A stretch of 64,000 nucleotides of DNA from an uncultured Pelagibacteraceae bacterium (GCA_902589705.1 CACITX010000001.1:20639-84638), one strand, 5' to 3'. Counted from the first letter of the stretch, positions 9,563-22,500 are shown. Notes: generated from the sequence alone by a model not told the origin. Numbers and translations are program-made.

Positions 9563-10395
9563 TATTTTTTCCTTTTCTTTCTTCTTGTTAAAATTAGTTT
9601 ATCGCTTCTTTTTGGACGTCTAGTTTTTAAACCTTTTGCTGATTGACCCCATGGAGAAACTGGGCTTCTGCCGCCGGAAGTTTTTCCTTCACCACCACCA
9701 TGTGGGTGATCTACTGGATTCATCGCAACTCCTCTTGTTTGAGGTCTCTTTCCTCTCCATCTATTCCTTCCTGCTTTACCAATTTTTATATTTTTTTGAT
9801 CGGGATTAGAGACAATACCTATAGTAGCTATGCAGGCATTACTCACTTTTCTTGTTTCGCCTGAAGAAAGTTTTAAGATAGCGTAGTCACCATCATATCC
9901 AGATAATGTGACTGACGAACCAGCTGATCTTGCTAATTTTGCACCATTGCCAGGAATTAACTCGACATTATGAATTGATGTTCCTGGTGGAATATCTTTT
10001 AATTCTAAGGCGTTTCCAACTTTTATTTCTACATTGTTACCTGATTCAATAGTATCTCCCTGCTTTAAACCTTGAGGGCTAATAATATAAGCTTTTTCTT
10101 TATCTTGATATGCAATTAAAGCAATGTGTGCAGTTCTATTTGGATCATATTCAATTCTTTCTACAGTGGCAGGAATATTTTTTTTCTTTCTATAAAAATC
10201 TATTATTCTGTATTTGTGTTTTGAACCTCCTCCAATATGTCTTGAAGTAATTCTACCATTATTATTTCTTCCACCAGTAAAGTTTTGTCCTTTAGTTAAA
10301 GGCTTGTAAGGTGAACCTTTCCATAAACTAGACTTATCAAGAACTACAGTACCCCTAGTAGATTTTGTATACGGTTTAAAAGTTTTTAGTGCCAT
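9562..10395 (-). CDS. rplB: 50S ribosomal protein L2
   Basis: Core large-subunit protein needed for peptidyl-transferase centre assembly. It has 277 residues with [23 protein letters not shown] near 41-63 and the C-terminal signature [23 protein letters not shown], including the conserved functional histidine in the PHGGGEG segment. It ends in a basic tail. It sits between rplW and rpsS in the standard S10 order. Confidence 0.98.
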   Translation of the reverse strand: MALKTFKPYTKSTRGTVVLDKSSLWKGSPYKPLTKGQNFTGGRNNNGRITSRHIGGGSKHKYRIIDFYRKKKNIPATVERIEYDPNRTAHIALIAYQDKEKAYIISPQGLKQGDTIESGNNVEIKVGNALELKDIPPGTSIHNVELIPGNGAKLARSAGSSVTLSGYDGDYAILKLSSGETRKVSNACIATIGIVSNPDQKNIKIGKAGRNRWRGKRPQTRGVAMNPVDHPHGGGEGKTSGGRSPVSPWGQSAKGLKTRRPKRSDKLILTRRKKRKK

Positions 10396-10398
10396 AAA

Positions 10399-10692
10399 TT
10401 AAATTCCAGTTGTTAGATCAATGCTTTGACCTTTTTTGAGAGTGATTATCGCTTTTTTATAACCACTCTTCACAGATTTTCTTCCTTGTTTTACTTTAAA
10501 TTTTGATTTTTGATTAATGATATTTACTTTAATTACATTAACTTTAAATAATTTTTCTATATTTTTTTTAATTGTTTTTTTATTAGCTCTTTCATGTACT
10601 TTAAATACAGTTTTGTTTTGCTCAGATAAAATAGTAGCTTTTTCAGTGATAATAGGATTTCTAATTGAGTCTATATGATTAATTTTTTTCAT
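10399..10692 (-). CDS. rplW: 50S ribosomal protein L23
   Basis: Exit-site protein that docks trigger factor and SRP. It has 97 residues: PIITEKATILSEQNKTVFKVHERANKKTIKKNIEKLFKV is the standard L23 N-terminal half. Its start overlaps the rplD 3' end by 14 bases. Confidence 0.96.
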   Translation of the reverse strand: MKKINHIDSIRNPIITEKATILSEQNKTVFKVHERANKKTIKKNIEKLFKVNVIKVNIINQKSKFKVKQGRKSVKSGYKKAIITLKKGQSIDLTTGI

Positions 10693-11314
10693 TTAAAACC
10701 CTTTGTTGAATTTTTTTTGCAGAAGTAGATGTCATAATTACATTTTTATATTTAAATAAATCATAAATATTTGTTCCTTCTTCTTTAATTAATTTAATGT
10801 TTTTAATATTTCGAGCTGATTTATCGATATTTTTCATTGAATTTGTATCTGTAATAATTAATGCATTTGCTAATTTATTTTTAATCAAAAATTTATTGAA
10901 CTCTTTTGTTTTTTTAATTTCTTTCTTAACGTCAGCTAATATATAAAGATTTTTATCAGAATTTTTCTTTGATAACGTTTGGGCTAGAGCTAACTTTCTA
11001 ACTTTTTTATTAATTTTTTTAATCTTGTAAACAGCACCTTTTGGTCCATGGGCTACACCACCCCCAACAAATAGTGGCGCCTTTTTACTCGCATGCCTTG
11101 CACCACCTCCACCTTTTTGTGGGACTATTTTTTTGGTAGATCCTTTAATTTGATTTCTTTGTTTTGTTTTAGCAATTCTTGGTTTTGCATGGTTAAGTTG
11201 CCAGTCAATAACAAATTTAATTAGTTTATGATTAACTTTTAATTTAACCAATTTATCAGATATTTCTATAGAATCTGTTTTAGAACCATCAATGTTTAAA
11301 AGAGGAAATTTCAT
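10679..11314 (-). CDS. rplD: 50S ribosomal protein L4
   Basis: Exit-tunnel protein and, in enterobacteria, repressor of the S10 operon. The extended loop IAKTKQRNQIKGSTKKIVPQKGGGGARHASKKAPLFVGGGVAHGPKG is intact at about residues 48-94. It has 211 residues. The N-terminal and C-terminal globular parts are strongly lysine-enriched but keep length and order. Confidence 0.96.
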   Translation of the reverse strand: MKFPLLNIDGSKTDSIEISDKLVKLKVNHKLIKFVIDWQLNHAKPRIAKTKQRNQIKGSTKKIVPQKGGGGARHASKKAPLFVGGGVAHGPKGAVYKIKKINKKVRKLALAQTLSKKNSDKNLYILADVKKEIKKTKEFNKFLIKNKLANALIITDTNSMKNIDKSARNIKNIKLIKEEGTNIYDLFKYKNVIMTSTSAKKIQQRVLNEKN

Positions 11315-12019
11315 TTATTTTTTCCCTTTTTTAGCTGCAGCAGCTTTAACTTTTGCTTCATGTTTTTCTTTAATAGTTTTTCTTGTGACATTTTTTACAG
11401 ATTCTCTTAAAAAAACTGTAGAATTTTTAGAACCAGGTATTGATCCTTTGAGATACAATAAGTTGTTTTCTAAATCTGATTTTATTACTTCAAGGTTTAA
11501 CATTGTTCTTAGTTTATCTCCCATATGTCCTGCCATTTTTTTTCCCTTGAAAACTTTTCCTGGATCTTGTCTTTGGCCGGTTGAACCATGAGATCTATGA
11601 GAAACTGACACACCGTGGGAAGCTCTTAAACCACCAAAGTTCCACCTCTTCATTACACCCGCAAATCCTTTACCGATACTTTTTGCTCTAACATCTAAGA
11701 ATTTTTTGTCTTTAAATATCTCTAGTCCTAATTCATTACCCTCTTTATATTGCTCATAATTATCTACTCTAAATTCTTTAAGAATTTTTTTTGGTTCTGT
11801 GTTTTTTTTTGCGAAATAACCTTTCATTTGTTTTGTAAGTTTTGAATTTTTAAGTTTGAAGAAACCAACTTTGACAGCATTATAACCTCTTTTTTCTTTA
11901 CTAATAACGTCAAGGACTCTTCCTTTTTCAACTTTTATAACTGTTACAGGCACAGATTGACCGCTTTCCATAAATTCTCTTGTCATTCCTACTTTTGTTC
12001 CTATTAATCCAATACTCAT
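11315..12019 (-). CDS. rplC: 50S ribosomal protein L3
   Basis: Early-assembly large-subunit protein reaching the peptidyl-transferase centre. It begins MSIGLIGTKVGMTREF; the extension with the usual methylation-site glutamine region, SHRSHGSTGQRQDPGKVFKGKKMAGHMG, is at about residues 141-168. It has 234 residues including an alanine/lysine-rich tail (AKVKAAAAKKGKK). It directly abuts rplD. Confidence 0.97.
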   Translation of the reverse strand: MSIGLIGTKVGMTREFMESGQSVPVTVIKVEKGRVLDVISKEKRGYNAVKVGFFKLKNSKLTKQMKGYFAKKNTEPKKILKEFRVDNYEQYKEGNELGLEIFKDKKFLDVRAKSIGKGFAGVMKRWNFGGLRASHGVSVSHRSHGSTGQRQDPGKVFKGKKMAGHMGDKLRTMLNLEVIKSDLENNLLYLKGSIPGSKNSTVFLRESVKNVTRKTIKEKHEAKVKAAAAKKGKK

Positions 12020-12022
12020 TTT

Positions 12023-12331
12023 CTATATCTTTATTTCAATATCTACCCCAGAAGCTAAATCTAATTTCATCAAAGCTTCAACAGTTTGAGGTGTTGGTTC
12101 AATAATATCTATTAATCTTTTATGTGTTCTTGATTCAAATTGTTCTCTACTTTTTTTATCTATGTGAGGTGATCTTAGAACTGTGTATCTTTCAATTCTT
12201 GTTGGTAAAGGAATAGGTCCTTTGACTTGAGCACCGGTCCTTTTAGCTGTATTCACTATCTCCTCTGTAGATAAATCCAATATCTTATTGTCGTATGCTT
12301 TCAAATGTATTCTTATATTTTGATTTTCCAT
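12023..12331 (-). CDS. rpsJ: 30S ribosomal protein S10
   Basis: Head protein of the 30S subunit and, with NusB, part of antitermination complexes. It has 102 residues: [38 protein letters not shown] and [18 protein letters not shown] are canonical. It follows fusA by three bases; the tuf copy often present between them in other bacteria is absent. Confidence 0.97.
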   Translation of the reverse strand: MENQNIRIHLKAYDNKILDLSTEEIVNTAKRTGAQVKGPIPLPTRIERYTVLRSPHIDKKSREQFESRTHKRLIDIIEPTPQTVEALMKLDLASGVDIEIKI

Positions 12332-12334
12332 AGG

Positions 12335-14407
12335 TTAAGCTAATTTCTTTGTTACTTCATCCTGAACATTTTGAGGAACTTTATCATAATGACTAAATTG
12401 CATTGTATACTGAGCTCTTCCTTGAGTTGATGAACGTAGGTTATTTATATATCCAAACATGTTTGCTAAAGGAACTGTTGCATTAATTGCTGTAGCGTTA
12501 CCTCTTGACTCTGTCGAAGCAACTTGACCTCTCCTACTATTTAAGTCTCCTATGACGTCGCCCATAAACTCTTCGGGTGTTACCACTTCTACTTTCATCA
12601 TCGGCTCTAATAATTTTAAAGTTGCTTTAGTACATGCTTCTCTAAAACACATTCTAGAAGCAATCTCAAAGGCAAGTACGCTAGAATCAACATCATGATG
12701 TAAACCATCTAAAATTGTTACCTTGTAATCTATAACTGGGAAACCTGCTAAAATTCCGCTATCTGCAACGCTTAAAACACCTTTTTCTACTCCTGGAATA
12801 AACTCTTTTGGAATTGCTCCACCTTTAATTTTATTATCAACTTCTCTGCCTTTTCCTGGTTCTAAAGGTTCAACACTTAATGTTACCTTTGCAAACTGAC
12901 CAGAACCACCACTTTGCTTTTTATGAATATAAGTAACCTCAGATGAACCTAAAATTGTTTCTCTATAAGCTACTTGTGGAGCACCAACGTTTGCTTCAAC
13001 TTTAAATTCTCTTTTCATTCTATCTACGATAATATCTAAATGTAGTTCACCCATACCTTTAATTATTGTTTGACCAGATTCTTCGTCCGAGCTAACTCTA
13101 AAAGAAGGGTCTTCTTTTGCTAATCTATTTAAAGCCTCACCCATTTTTTCTTGGTCACCTTTTGTTTTAGGTTCAACTGCAATTTCAATTACTGGGTCAG
13201 GAAACTCCATTGGTTCTAATAAAATTGGTTTATTTTCATCACAAAGTGTGTGTCCAGTTATTGTATGTTTTAATCCAGCTAATGCTACTATATCGCCTGT
13301 AGTAGCTTCTTTAATATCTTCTCTCGAATTGGCGTGCATTAATAACATTCTACCAACTCTTTCAGATTTTTCAGTTGATGAATTATAAACAGCAGTACCT
13401 GCCTGTAATTTTCCAGAATAAATACGAATAAATGTCAACGAACCAACAAATGGATCATTAGCAACTTTAAAAGCTAACGCCGAAAATGGCTCATTATCTT
13501 CAAATTTCATTTCCAACTTATCTTCTGAGTTTAATTTAGTTGCCTCGATTGAACCTATATCTTTAGGACTTGGTAAATAGTCGATAACCGCGTCTAATAA
13601 AGGTTGAACACCTTTATTTTTAAAAGCTGAACCGGTTAAAATTGGAACAAAATTAAAATCCAGTGTTCCTTTTCTTATACATTTAATCAAATCATTCTCA
13701 GATGGCTCCTTGCCTTCCAAATATGCCTCCATTAACTTTTCGTCTTCCTCTACAGCAGTTTCTACCAAGTTTTGTCTATATTCTTTTGCTTTTTCTTTTA
13801 AATCGTCTGGTATATCTACATAATCAAACTTAGCTCCCAAGTCTTCATTTTGCCAAACAACGCCTTTCATTTTTACCAAATCTACTACTCCCTTAAGGTC
13901 AGCTTCTGATCCAATTGGTAATTGAAGAGGTAATGGTTTACATCCTAATCGATCTTTAATCATGTCCACACATCTATAGAAATCAGCACCGGTTCTATCT
14001 AATTTATTTACAAAACAAATTCTTGGAACCTTATACTTATCTGCTTGTCTCCATACAGTTTCAGATTGTGGTTCAACACCTGCCACTCCATCAAAAACAG
14101 CCACAGCACCATCTAAAACTTTCAATGATCTTTCTACTTCAATAGTAAAATCAACGTGACCTGGGGTGTCTATAATATTAATTCTATGATCTCTCCAAAA
14201 ACAAGTGGTGGCAGCTGAAGTAATAGTAATACCTCTTTCTTGCTCTTGCTCCATCCAATCCATAGTAGCAGCGCCATCATGGACCTCCCCAATTTTGTGA
14301 CTTTTTCCTGTGTAATATAAAACTCTTTCTGTAGTAGTTGTCTTCCCTGCATCAATGTGGGCCATGATCCCAATGTTTCTATATTTATCTAAAGTATACT
14401 TAGCCAT
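12335..14407 (-). CDS. fusA: translation elongation factor G
   Basis: GTPase that drives translocation and, with RRF, ribosome recycling. G1 AHIDAGKT is at residues 16-23, G3 DTPGH at 80-84 and G4 NKLD at 134-137. The C-terminal domains III-V follow, including [10 protein letters not shown] and the domain IV tip region. It has 690 residues, a normal length, with no stop or frameshift. It sits between rpsG and rpsJ, fusing the str and S10 operons without a gap. Confidence 0.98.
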   Translation of the reverse strand: MAKYTLDKYRNIGIMAHIDAGKTTTTERVLYYTGKSHKIGEVHDGAATMDWMEQEQERGITITSAATTCFWRDHRINIIDTPGHVDFTIEVERSLKVLDGAVAVFDGVAGVEPQSETVWRQADKYKVPRICFVNKLDRTGADFYRCVDMIKDRLGCKPLPLQLPIGSEADLKGVVDLVKMKGVVWQNEDLGAKFDYVDIPDDLKEKAKEYRQNLVETAVEEDEKLMEAYLEGKEPSENDLIKCIRKGTLDFNFVPILTGSAFKNKGVQPLLDAVIDYLPSPKDIGSIEATKLNSEDKLEMKFEDNEPFSALAFKVANDPFVGSLTFIRIYSGKLQAGTAVYNSSTEKSERVGRMLLMHANSREDIKEATTGDIVALAGLKHTITGHTLCDENKPILLEPMEFPDPVIEIAVEPKTKGDQEKMGEALNRLAKEDPSFRVSSDEESGQTIIKGMGELHLDIIVDRMKREFKVEANVGAPQVAYRETILGSSEVTYIHKKQSGGSGQFAKVTLSVEPLEPGKGREVDNKIKGGAIPKEFIPGVEKGVLSVADSGILAGFPVIDYKVTILDGLHHDVDSSVLAFEIASRMCFREACTKATLKLLEPMMKVEVVTPEEFMGDVIGDLNSRRGQVASTESRGNATAINATVPLANMFGYINNLRSSTQGRAQYTMQFSHYDKVPQNVQDEVTKKLA

Positions 14408-14413
14408 AATTAA

Positions 14414-14884
14414 TTACCATCTGAAATGAGCGAAGGCTTTATTGGCCTCTGCCATTTTATGTGTATCTTCCCTTTTTTTAATAGCTGAACCTTTATTTTG
14501 AGATGCATCAATTAATTCGGCGTATAATTTTTCTGCCATAGTTTTATTTTTTCTTTTTCTAGTGGCTTCCATTAACCACCTTAATGCTAAAGCTTGTGCT
14601 CTCTTAGATTTTACTTCTACTGGAACTTGATAAGTAGCTCCACCAACTCTTCTTGATCTACATTCAAGATTTGGTTTTACATTGCTTATAGCTGAGTTAA
14701 AAACTTTAATAGGGTCCTCATTATTTTTTGATTTAATTTTGTCTAATGCATCATAAAGAATTTTTTCTGCGGTAGATCTTTTTCCATCATACATGATTGA
14801 ATTAATAAATTTTGAAACTACTTCTGAATGAAACTTTGGATCAGGATAAACTTTTCTAACTGGTGCTTTTCTTTTTCTTGACAT
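14414..14884 (-). CDS. rpsG: 30S ribosomal protein S7
   Basis: Primary binder of the 16S 3' major domain and, in E. coli, repressor of the str operon. It has 156 residues: [35 protein letters not shown] and [26 protein letters not shown] are diagnostic. It ends in AFAHFRW, with the normal full-length C-terminus. The gap to rpsL is only 3 bases, so the E. coli-type long S12-S7 intergenic control site is not available. Confidence 0.97.
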   Translation of the reverse strand: MSRKRKAPVRKVYPDPKFHSEVVSKFINSIMYDGKRSTAEKILYDALDKIKSKNNEDPIKVFNSAISNVKPNLECRSRRVGGATYQVPVEVKSKRAQALALRWLMEATRKRKNKTMAEKLYAELIDASQNKGSAIKKREDTHKMAEANKAFAHFRW

Positions 14885-14887
14885 AAA

Positions 14888-15259
14888 CTATTTTGGTTTT
14901 TTGGTTCCGTATAGAGATCGTCTTTTCTTTCTATTAGCAACCCCTTGGGTATCTAGATTACCTCTTAAAATATGATAACGAACACCAGGTAAATCTTTTA
15001 CACGCCCACCTCGCAACAAAACAACAGAGTGCTCCTGTAAGTTATGACCTTCTCCTGGGATGTACGCAGTAACCTCAAAACCATTAGATAATCTAACCCT
15101 TGCAACTTTTCTTAAAGCAGAATTAGGTTTCTTTGGAGTAGTTGTATAGACTTTAACACAAACACCTCTTTTAAGTGGTTGTTTTTCTAGAGCAGGAACT
15201 TTATTTCTAGCAATAGGTTTAATTCTACTTTTTTTAATCAACTGATTAATTGTTGGCAT
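14888..15259 (-). CDS. rpsL: 30S ribosomal protein S12
   Basis: Decoding-centre protein, target of streptomycin-resistance changes. I start at the ATG at 15257-15259: [15 protein letters not shown], giving 123 residues, the family length. The upstream in-frame extension (28 codons) has no S12 homology and covers the leader. The loops [18 protein letters not shown] and [29 protein letters not shown] are intact; the two lysines classically changed in resistant mutants are K (wild type). Confidence 0.96.
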   Translation of the reverse strand: MPTINQLIKKSRIKPIARNKVPALEKQPLKRGVCVKVYTTTPKKPNSALRKVARVRLSNGFEVTAYIPGEGHNLQEHSVVLLRGGRVKDLPGVRYHILRGNLDTQGVANRKKRRSLYGTKKPK

Positions 15260-15408
15260 AATAATATTTTGAATATGAAAGTAAGAAGAACCTTTAGTTT
15301 TATTGTTAGTGTTTAAGGTCTTAACTAACCTTACTTCTAACATTCAAAATTGCCGTAAACTAACATTGAATTAGCAAAAGTCAATATTTATAGAATTTTA
15401 AATTTAAA
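15260..15408 (-). promoter_or_regulatory. rpoC-rpsL spacer with predicted promoter and leader hairpin
   Basis: The longest gene-free stretch inside the super-cluster. On the minus strand TTGACT (15379-15384) lies 16 bases before TAGTTT (15357-15362), a moderate sigma-70 promoter that would give a leader of about 90 bases. Inside that leader GTTAG...CTAAC (15305-15329), with an inner TTAA/TTAA pairing, can form an interrupted stem. It may be a regulatory leader or only a processing site. No run of U follows, so it is not an obvious terminator. Confidence 0.4.
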
Positions 15409-18400
15409 TTAAGCTGTTTGTTCAGGCGCTTCTGGAGCCGATTCTAGCTCCTGTTTTTTAAGCTCTTCTATTCTAGCTTTATCTTGCTCTCTTGCTTGCT
15501 TATCCCACTCTATTTTTGTTAACCCGGTACCTGCTGGAACTAATCTACCAACAATTACATTTTCTTTTAATCCTTCTAAAGCGTCGACTTTTCCTTTTAT
15601 TGAAGCATCAGTTAAAACTCTTGTAGTCTCCTGAAATGATGCAGCAGATATAAATGAATTAGTTTGAAGAGAAGCTTTAGTTATACCTAGTAAAACTCTT
15701 TCAAAAATAGCTGGTTGTTTCTTTTCTTCTCTTAACCTGTCATTTATTAAATTGATATCTAATAAATCAACCACTTCACCTGACAATAATTCAGAGTCTC
15801 CTGGATCTTTTACTTCAACTCTCTTTAACATCTGTCTCACAATTGTTTCTATGTGTTTATCGTTAATCACAACACCTTGAAGCCTATAAACTTCTTGAAC
15901 TTCAGATACAAAATATTCAGTAAGCTTTTCAACACCCAAAATTCTTAGAATATCATGGGGAGCTGGACTTCCATCTAAAAGGTATTCACCTTTTTTAATT
16001 TTTTCACCTTGATTGAAATTAACATGTTTCCCTTTTGGTATTAGGTAATTTGATGTATCTCCTGAAGAAGAAACAATAGAAATTTTTTGCTTACCCCTAA
16101 CTTCTTTTCCAAATTCTATCACACCATCATTCTCGGCTATGATGGCACTATCTTTTGGTCTTCTTGCTTCAAATAACTCCGCTACTCGTGGCAATCCTCC
16201 AGTAATATCTTTAGTTTTAGAAGTCTCCTTTGGTAATCTTGCTAAAACATCTCCGGCTGAAATTTTTTGTCCATCTTTAACAGATAGTATTGTATCAGGC
16301 ACAAGGTAGTATCTAGCTTCATTTCCATCAGCTTTTTTAATTATTTCCCCTTTTTCATTTCTAAGTGTAATCCTAGGTTTTAACTCTGAGTTTTTTCCTG
16401 AAGACTTCCAATCTATGACGGATTTTGAAGATAGACCCGTTGCTTCGTCGAGTGTTTCAGCTAGAGAACTTCCCTCTGTTAAATCCATATAATTTGCAAT
16501 TCCACTTGTTTCTGCAATAACTGGCAAAGTGTAAGGATCCCACTCTGCAATTTTTTTTCCTTTATCAACGATTTCTCCATCTTTAAAAAATAGCTTTGAT
16601 CCATAGTTGACTTTGTAAATTGCAAGTTGTCTGCCGTTATCGTCCTCTATGCTCAATTGTGTATTTCTGCCCATAACTATAATATTCTTTTTTGAGTCTT
16701 CTATTAGATTTTTATTAATTATATTTACCTTTCCTTTAGTTTGCGAAATGATTTGTGACTCCTCTTTTATCTGAGCGGTTCCTCCAACATGGAATGTTCT
16801 CATAGTTAACTGAGTACCTGGTTCACCAATTGATTGTGCTGCTATCATACCTACTGCTTCACCTACATTTACAAGCTTGCCTCTTGCTAAATCTCTTCCA
16901 TAACATACTTGGCAAACACCTTTGGTTGATGCACATGTTATTACAGAATAAACATTGACAGACTTTACTCCTGCGGCGTCTATTTTTTCACAATCGAATT
17001 CATCTATTAGCTTATCCTTTTTAATAATGACCTCTCCTGTAACTGGGTTTTTTATGTTTTCCGCGATTACTCTTCCTAATATTCTTTCAGATAAACTTAC
17101 TAATATATTTCCACCTTCTATAATTTCTGAAATTGTAACTGAAGATCTTTTTTTTGGATCACACTCGGCTTTTGTTATTTGTACATCTTGTGCTACGTCA
17201 CATAATCTTCTTGTAAGATAACCAGAGTTCGCTGTTTTTAAAGCCGTATCTGCTAAACCTTTTCTAGCACCATGTGTAGAGTTAAAGTATTCTAATACTG
17301 ATAAACCCTCTTTAAAATTAGATATAATAGGAGTTTCAATAATTTCACCAGATGGCTTAGCGATTAAACCTCTCATACCTGCCAACTGTTTCATCTGAGC
17401 TTGAGATCCTCTAGCACCAGAATCTGCCATCATGTAAACAGAGTTAGTTTCTATTCTATCATCATCATATTTTTTTTCTGCAGATGAAATTTCTTTCATC
17501 ATTTCATTTGCAACCGTATCGGTACATTTAGACCATATATCTACAACTTTATTGTACTTTTCACCTCTTGTGATTAATCCATCCGAGTATTGTTTCTCAT
17601 ATTCCTCTATTTGTTTTTTTGTACTACTTATTAAATTTTCTTTTGTTTTTGGTATTATTAAATCATCTTTTCCAAAAGATATTCCTGCTTTAAAGGCGTG
17701 TTTAAAACCAAGAGTTTTAATTTTATCACAAAAAATTACAGTCTCTTTTTGTCCACAATATCTAAAAATCGTGTCTATTACTTCTGAAACATTTTTCTTG
17801 GTTAATAATTTATTAACTAAATTAAATTTAATATTATGATTTTTTGGTAAAACGCTAGATAATAAAAATCTACCCGCCGTACTAGTATATTTTTCTAAAA
17901 CCGCACTACCATCTTCTCCAACAGTTTTAAATGTAGAAACTATTTTTGAATGCAAGCTAATTGATTTATTTTCTAAAGCTTGTTCTATTTCTTCGATGCT
18001 AGAAAATATACCCTTGGGTTTTGTTTCATTATCGTCTGCTTGTGAAAGATAATATATTCCTAGAACTATATCTTGACTTGGAACAATTATTGGTTTTCCA
18101 TTTGATGGACTTAGGATATTGTTGGTAGACATCATTAAAACTCTAGCTTCTAATTGAGCTTCTAAACTTAGAGGAATATGAACTGCCATCTGATCTCCGT
18201 CAAAATCAGCGTTAAATGCTGCGCAAACTAACGGATGTAATTCAATTGCATTTCCTTCAATAAGTTTAGCTTCAAAAGCTTGCACTCCTAGTCTATGCAA
18301 AGTCGGAGCTCTGTTTAAAAGAATTGGATGTTCTCTGATTATATGTTCAAGTGAATCCCAGACTTCACTTTTTTCTTTTTCAACTAGTCTTTTTGCTTGT

Positions 18401-19596
18401 TTAATTGTTGTTGCTAAACCTAATTTATCAAGTCTTGCGTATAAAAAAGGTTTAAATAATTCTAAGGCCATTTTTTTTGGAAGCCCACATTGATGTAGTT
18501 TTAATTCTGGTCCAACTACAATTACCGATCTACCTGAATAATCTACCCTTTTTCCTAATAAATTTTGTCTAAACCTTCCTTGTTTACCTTTAAGCATTTC
18601 AGCCAGAGATTTAAGCGGTCTCTTTCCTGTACCTGTAATTACTCTGCCTCTTCTGCCGTTATCAAATAATGCATCAACTGACTCCTGAAGCATTCTTTTT
18701 TCATTTCTTACAATTATGTCTGGAGCTTTTAGATCTAACAATCTTTTTAATCTATTATTTCTATTAATTACTCTTCTATATAAATCATTTAAATCAGATG
18801 TAGCGAATCTTCCTCCATCTAACGGGACTAGTGGTCTTAACTCTGGAGGTATAACTGGCACAGAGGTTAAGATCATCCATTCCGGTTTATTTCCTGAGTT
18901 AATGAATGACTCAATTAGCTTAAGTCTTTTAATAGTTCTCTCTTCTGTTACCTTTGATTTTATTTCCTTTAATGACTCTCTTAATTTTTTTTGCTCTTTT
19001 TTTAGGTCTAAATTTACTAATATTTCTCTTACAGCTTCAGCGCCAATACCAGCTGTAAATGCATCTTCGCCAAACTCATCTTGTGCTTTAAGTAATGCTT
19101 CTTCTGAAATTAATTGACCTTTTTTTAAATTTGTTAAACCTGGTTCAACCACAATGAAACTTTCAAAATAAAGTACTTTTTCAACTTCCTTTAATTTCAT
19201 GTCTATGGCTAAAGAAATCCTACTTGGTAATGATTTCAAAAACCATATATGAGCTACAGGGCAAGCAAGATCAATATGACCCATTCTTTCTCTTCTTACA
19301 TTTGATTTTGTAACTTCTACTCCACATTTTTCACAAATAATTCCTCGAAATTTCATTCTTTTGTATTTTCCGCATAAACATTCATAATCCTTTACTGGCC
19401 CAAATATTCTTGAACAAAACAGGCCATCTTTTTCTGGTCTAAAAGTTCTATAATTTATTGTCTCTGGTTTTTTTATTTCACCATAAGACCAAGATTTGAT
19501 TTTATCAGGACTAGCCAAGGTAATTTTAATGCTATCAAAATTATTTTCTTGAGCAATATTTTGGTTATCGTAGTTTCTAGGTAAATTTTTTTTCAT
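15409..19596 (-). CDS. rpoC: RNA polymerase beta' subunit
   Basis: Catalytic subunit of RNA polymerase. The N-terminal zinc site is C73, C75, C88, C91; the catalytic [10 protein letters not shown] motif at residues 462-471 holds the Mg-binding aspartates D464, D466, D468. A second Cys cluster (CDPKKRS...[15 protein letters not shown]) follows past residue 800, then the trigger loop region [16 protein letters not shown]. It has 1395 residues, typical for a proteobacterium. The C-terminal tail is acidic and alanine-rich (APEAPEQTA). Two bases separate it from rpoB. Confidence 0.98.
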   Translation of the reverse strand: MKKNLPRNYDNQNIAQENNFDSIKITLASPDKIKSWSYGEIKKPETINYRTFRPEKDGLFCSRIFGPVKDYECLCGKYKRMKFRGIICEKCGVEVTKSNVRRERMGHIDLACPVAHIWFLKSLPSRISLAIDMKLKEVEKVLYFESFIVVEPGLTNLKKGQLISEEALLKAQDEFGEDAFTAGIGAEAVREILVNLDLKKEQKKLRESLKEIKSKVTEERTIKRLKLIESFINSGNKPEWMILTSVPVIPPELRPLVPLDGGRFATSDLNDLYRRVINRNNRLKRLLDLKAPDIIVRNEKRMLQESVDALFDNGRRGRVITGTGKRPLKSLAEMLKGKQGRFRQNLLGKRVDYSGRSVIVVGPELKLHQCGLPKKMALELFKPFLYARLDKLGLATTIKQAKRLVEKEKSEVWDSLEHIIREHPILLNRAPTLHRLGVQAFEAKLIEGNAIELHPLVCAAFNADFDGDQMAVHIPLSLEAQLEARVLMMSTNNILSPSNGKPIIVPSQDIVLGIYYLSQADDNETKPKGIFSSIEEIEQALENKSISLHSKIVSTFKTVGEDGSAVLEKYTSTAGRFLLSSVLPKNHNIKFNLVNKLLTKKNVSEVIDTIFRYCGQKETVIFCDKIKTLGFKHAFKAGISFGKDDLIIPKTKENLISSTKKQIEEYEKQYSDGLITRGEKYNKVVDIWSKCTDTVANEMMKEISSAEKKYDDDRIETNSVYMMADSGARGSQAQMKQLAGMRGLIAKPSGEIIETPIISNFKEGLSVLEYFNSTHGARKGLADTALKTANSGYLTRRLCDVAQDVQITKAECDPKKRSSVTISEIIEGGNILVSLSERILGRVIAENIKNPVTGEVIIKKDKLIDEFDCEKIDAAGVKSVNVYSVITCASTKGVCQVCYGRDLARGKLVNVGEAVGMIAAQSIGEPGTQLTMRTFHVGGTAQIKEESQIISQTKGKVNIINKNLIEDSKKNIIVMGRNTQLSIEDDNGRQLAIYKVNYGSKLFFKDGEIVDKGKKIAEWDPYTLPVIAETSGIANYMDLTEGSSLAETLDEATGLSSKSVIDWKSSGKNSELKPRITLRNEKGEIIKKADGNEARYYLVPDTILSVKDGQKISAGDVLARLPKETSKTKDITGGLPRVAELFEARRPKDSAIIAENDGVIEFGKEVRGKQKISIVSSSGDTSNYLIPKGKHVNFNQGEKIKKGEYLLDGSPAPHDILRILGVEKLTEYFVSEVQEVYRLQGVVINDKHIETIVRQMLKRVEVKDPGDSELLSGEVVDLLDINLINDRLREEKKQPAIFERVLLGITKASLQTNSFISAASFQETTRVLTDASIKGKVDALEGLKENVIVGRLVPAGTGLTKIEWDKQAREQDKARIEELKKQELESAPEAPEQTA

Positions 19597-19598
19597 AA

Positions 19599-22500
19599 TT
19601 AATTTAGCTCAATATTTAAGCCTAAAGCTCTTATTTCTTTAACAAGGACATTAAAAGACTCTGGAATGCCTGATTCAAAGTTATTATTTCCTTTGACGAT
19701 AGTTTCATAAACCTTAGTTCTTCCGGCGACGTCATCTGATTTAACAGTTAATATTTCCTGTAATGTATATGATGCACCGTATGCTTCTAAAGCCCAAACT
19801 TCCATTTCTCCGAATCTTTGTCCTCCAAGTTGAGCTTTTCCTCCTAGAGGTTGTTGCGTAACCAAACTATATGGACCAGTTGATCTAGCGTGAATTTTAT
19901 CTTCGACTAGATGATTTAACTTAAGCATATAAATTATTCCTACTGTGACGGGTCTATCAAATCTTTCACCAGTTTGACCGTTCCATAAATATGTTTGTCC
20001 AGAGTTAGGTAATTTAGCTAAATCTAACATTTTCGTAATATCATAAGTACTAGCTCCATCAAAAACAGGTGTAGCAATCGGTACGCCGTTGGATAAATTT
20101 TCAACTAATTCTGCAATTTCTTTATTAGATAATCTTGAAATAACCTCGTCGTAATAAGTTTTTCCGTAAATTTCTCTCAATTTTTCTTTTATTTTCTCTA
20201 TTTCTTTATCAAAATTTTTTAAATGTTTTTTAATCTGATCACCAAGTTCAGAACATGACCATCCAAGATGAGTTTCCAATATTTGACCAACATTCATACG
20301 GCTTGGTACGCCTAAAGGGTTTAAAACAATGTCAACAGGTTTACCATTTTCCATGTAAGGCATATCTTCTACCGGCACAATTTTACTAACTACTCCTTTA
20401 TTACCATGTCTTCCAGCCATTTTATCCCCTGGCATTAATCTTCTTTTAACAGCAACGAAAACTTTCACAACTTTCATTACCGTAGGCAATAAATCATCAC
20501 CTTGCTGAATTTTAGTTACTTTATCTTCAAATCTTAATCTTATATCTTCTGATGCGTTTTCGAATTGATTTTTAAGTTTCTCAAGATCATTGTTTAATTC
20601 TTCTTTTTGTAATGGAATTTTCCAAAGATCTTTTAAGCTCAAATCTTTAAAATCATTAAGATTTAAAGTTGTGCCAGCTTTTAAAATTTTAAATTGTTTG
20701 TTTATACTTTGACCGTTTAATAAATCTATAGCTCTAAGTTTAATATTTCTATTAAGTATTTCTTCCTCTACTTTTTTATCTTCTTGAACGGACTCAATTT
20801 CAGCTCTCTCTATCGCAATAGATCTCTCGTCTTTCTCAATACCATGTCTATTGAAAACTCTTACATCTATTACTACCCCAGTACTTCCTGAAGGTAATTT
20901 TAAAGATGAGTCTCTTACGTCTGTTGCTTTTTCACCAAAAATTGATCTTAAAAGTTTTTCTTCTGGACTTGATGAGGTTTCACTTTTTGGAGTAACTTTA
21001 CCAACTAGGATATCTCCTGGTTTTACTTCCGCTCCTACATATACAATTCCTGACTCATCTAAATTTCTTAAACTCTCTTCACTCACATTAGGTATATCTC
21101 TGGTAATTTCCTCAGCACCAAGTTTAGTATCTCGTGCCATAGACTCATACTCTTCTATATGAACTGATGTAAAAACATCATCTGTCACACATCTTTCAGA
21201 AATCAAAATCGAGTCTTCGAAGTTATACCCTTGCCAAGGCATAAAAGCGACTGTAACGTTTTTTCCTAATGCCAATTCTCCAAGTTTTGTGGCTGGTCCA
21301 TCTGCAATAATATCTCCTTTTTTTATTTTGTCGCCAACTTTTACTAAAGGTTTTTGGTTAATACATGTGTTTTGATTAGACCTTTGAAATTTAGACAAAT
21401 TATAAATATCTACTGCTGACTGTGATAAATCAGTTACGTCTGTTACTTTTACAACAATTCTTTTTCCATCAATTTTATCAACAACACCATTTCTTTTAGC
21501 CACAATTGTTACTCCAGAGTCTAAAGCAACATCTGACTCTATACCCGTACCAACTAAAGGTGACTCGGGTTTTAATAAGGGAACAGCCTGACGCATCATA
21601 TTTGAACCCATTAGTGCTCTATTAGCATCATCATTTTCTAAAAATGGTATTAGTGCGGCTGCAACAGATACTAATTGTTTAGGTGAAACATCTATAAAAT
21701 CAATATTCTCTTTAGAAGATAATTCAAAATTTAGATTTTTTCTGCACGCTACTAATTCCTCAACGAACGATCCATCTTTATTTAATGCAGAATTAGCTTG
21801 GGCTATTGTAAACTTCTCTTCTTCTATTGCAGACAAATATTTAATTTCTGATGTAACTTTTCCATTCGATACTTTTTTATATGGGCTTTCTATATATCCA
21901 AATTTATTTACTCTACAATAAGTAGCTAAACTATTTATCAAGCCAATGTTAGGACCCTCTGGTGTTTCAATCGGACATATTCTTCCATAGTGAGTTGGAT
22001 GGACATCTCTTACCTCGAACCCTGCTCTTTCTCTAGTAAGGCCTCCTGGTCCTAATGCTGAAACTCTTCTTTTATGCGTAATTTCAGACAATGGATTGGT
22101 TTGGTCCATAAACTGTGAAAGTTGAGAAGTCGCAAAAAAATCTTTCAGAGAGGTTGTTATAGGTTTAGCATTAATCAGATCTTGGGGCATTGCGGACTCT
22201 ATTTCTAAAAAAGTTGTCATTTTTTCTTTAACAGTTCTTTCCATTCTCAATAAACCTATTCTAAACTGATTTTCTACTAACTCTCCAACTGATCTAACTC
22301 TTCTATTTCCAAGATGGTCAATATCATCTACTTCGCCTTTTCCATCTCTTAGATCTAGCATAAATCTGATGATGGCAACAATATCGTTGGTTTCTAAAAC
22401 AGTTTTCTTTGGACTTGTATCGAGGTCTAGTTTTGAATTAAGTTTAACTCTACCAACTTCAGATAAATCATATCTCTCTTTTTTAAAATACAAATTATTA

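Noticed and set aside
15260..15343. 28-codon N-terminal extension of rpsL
   Set aside because: It covers the leader and lacks S12 similarity; the internal ATG gives the family length of 123.
18716..19117. Open frame on the plus strand inside rpoC (and similar ones in rpoB and other ribosomal genes)
   Set aside because: They are antisense to clearly conserved coding sequence, with no recognisable domains or start signals.
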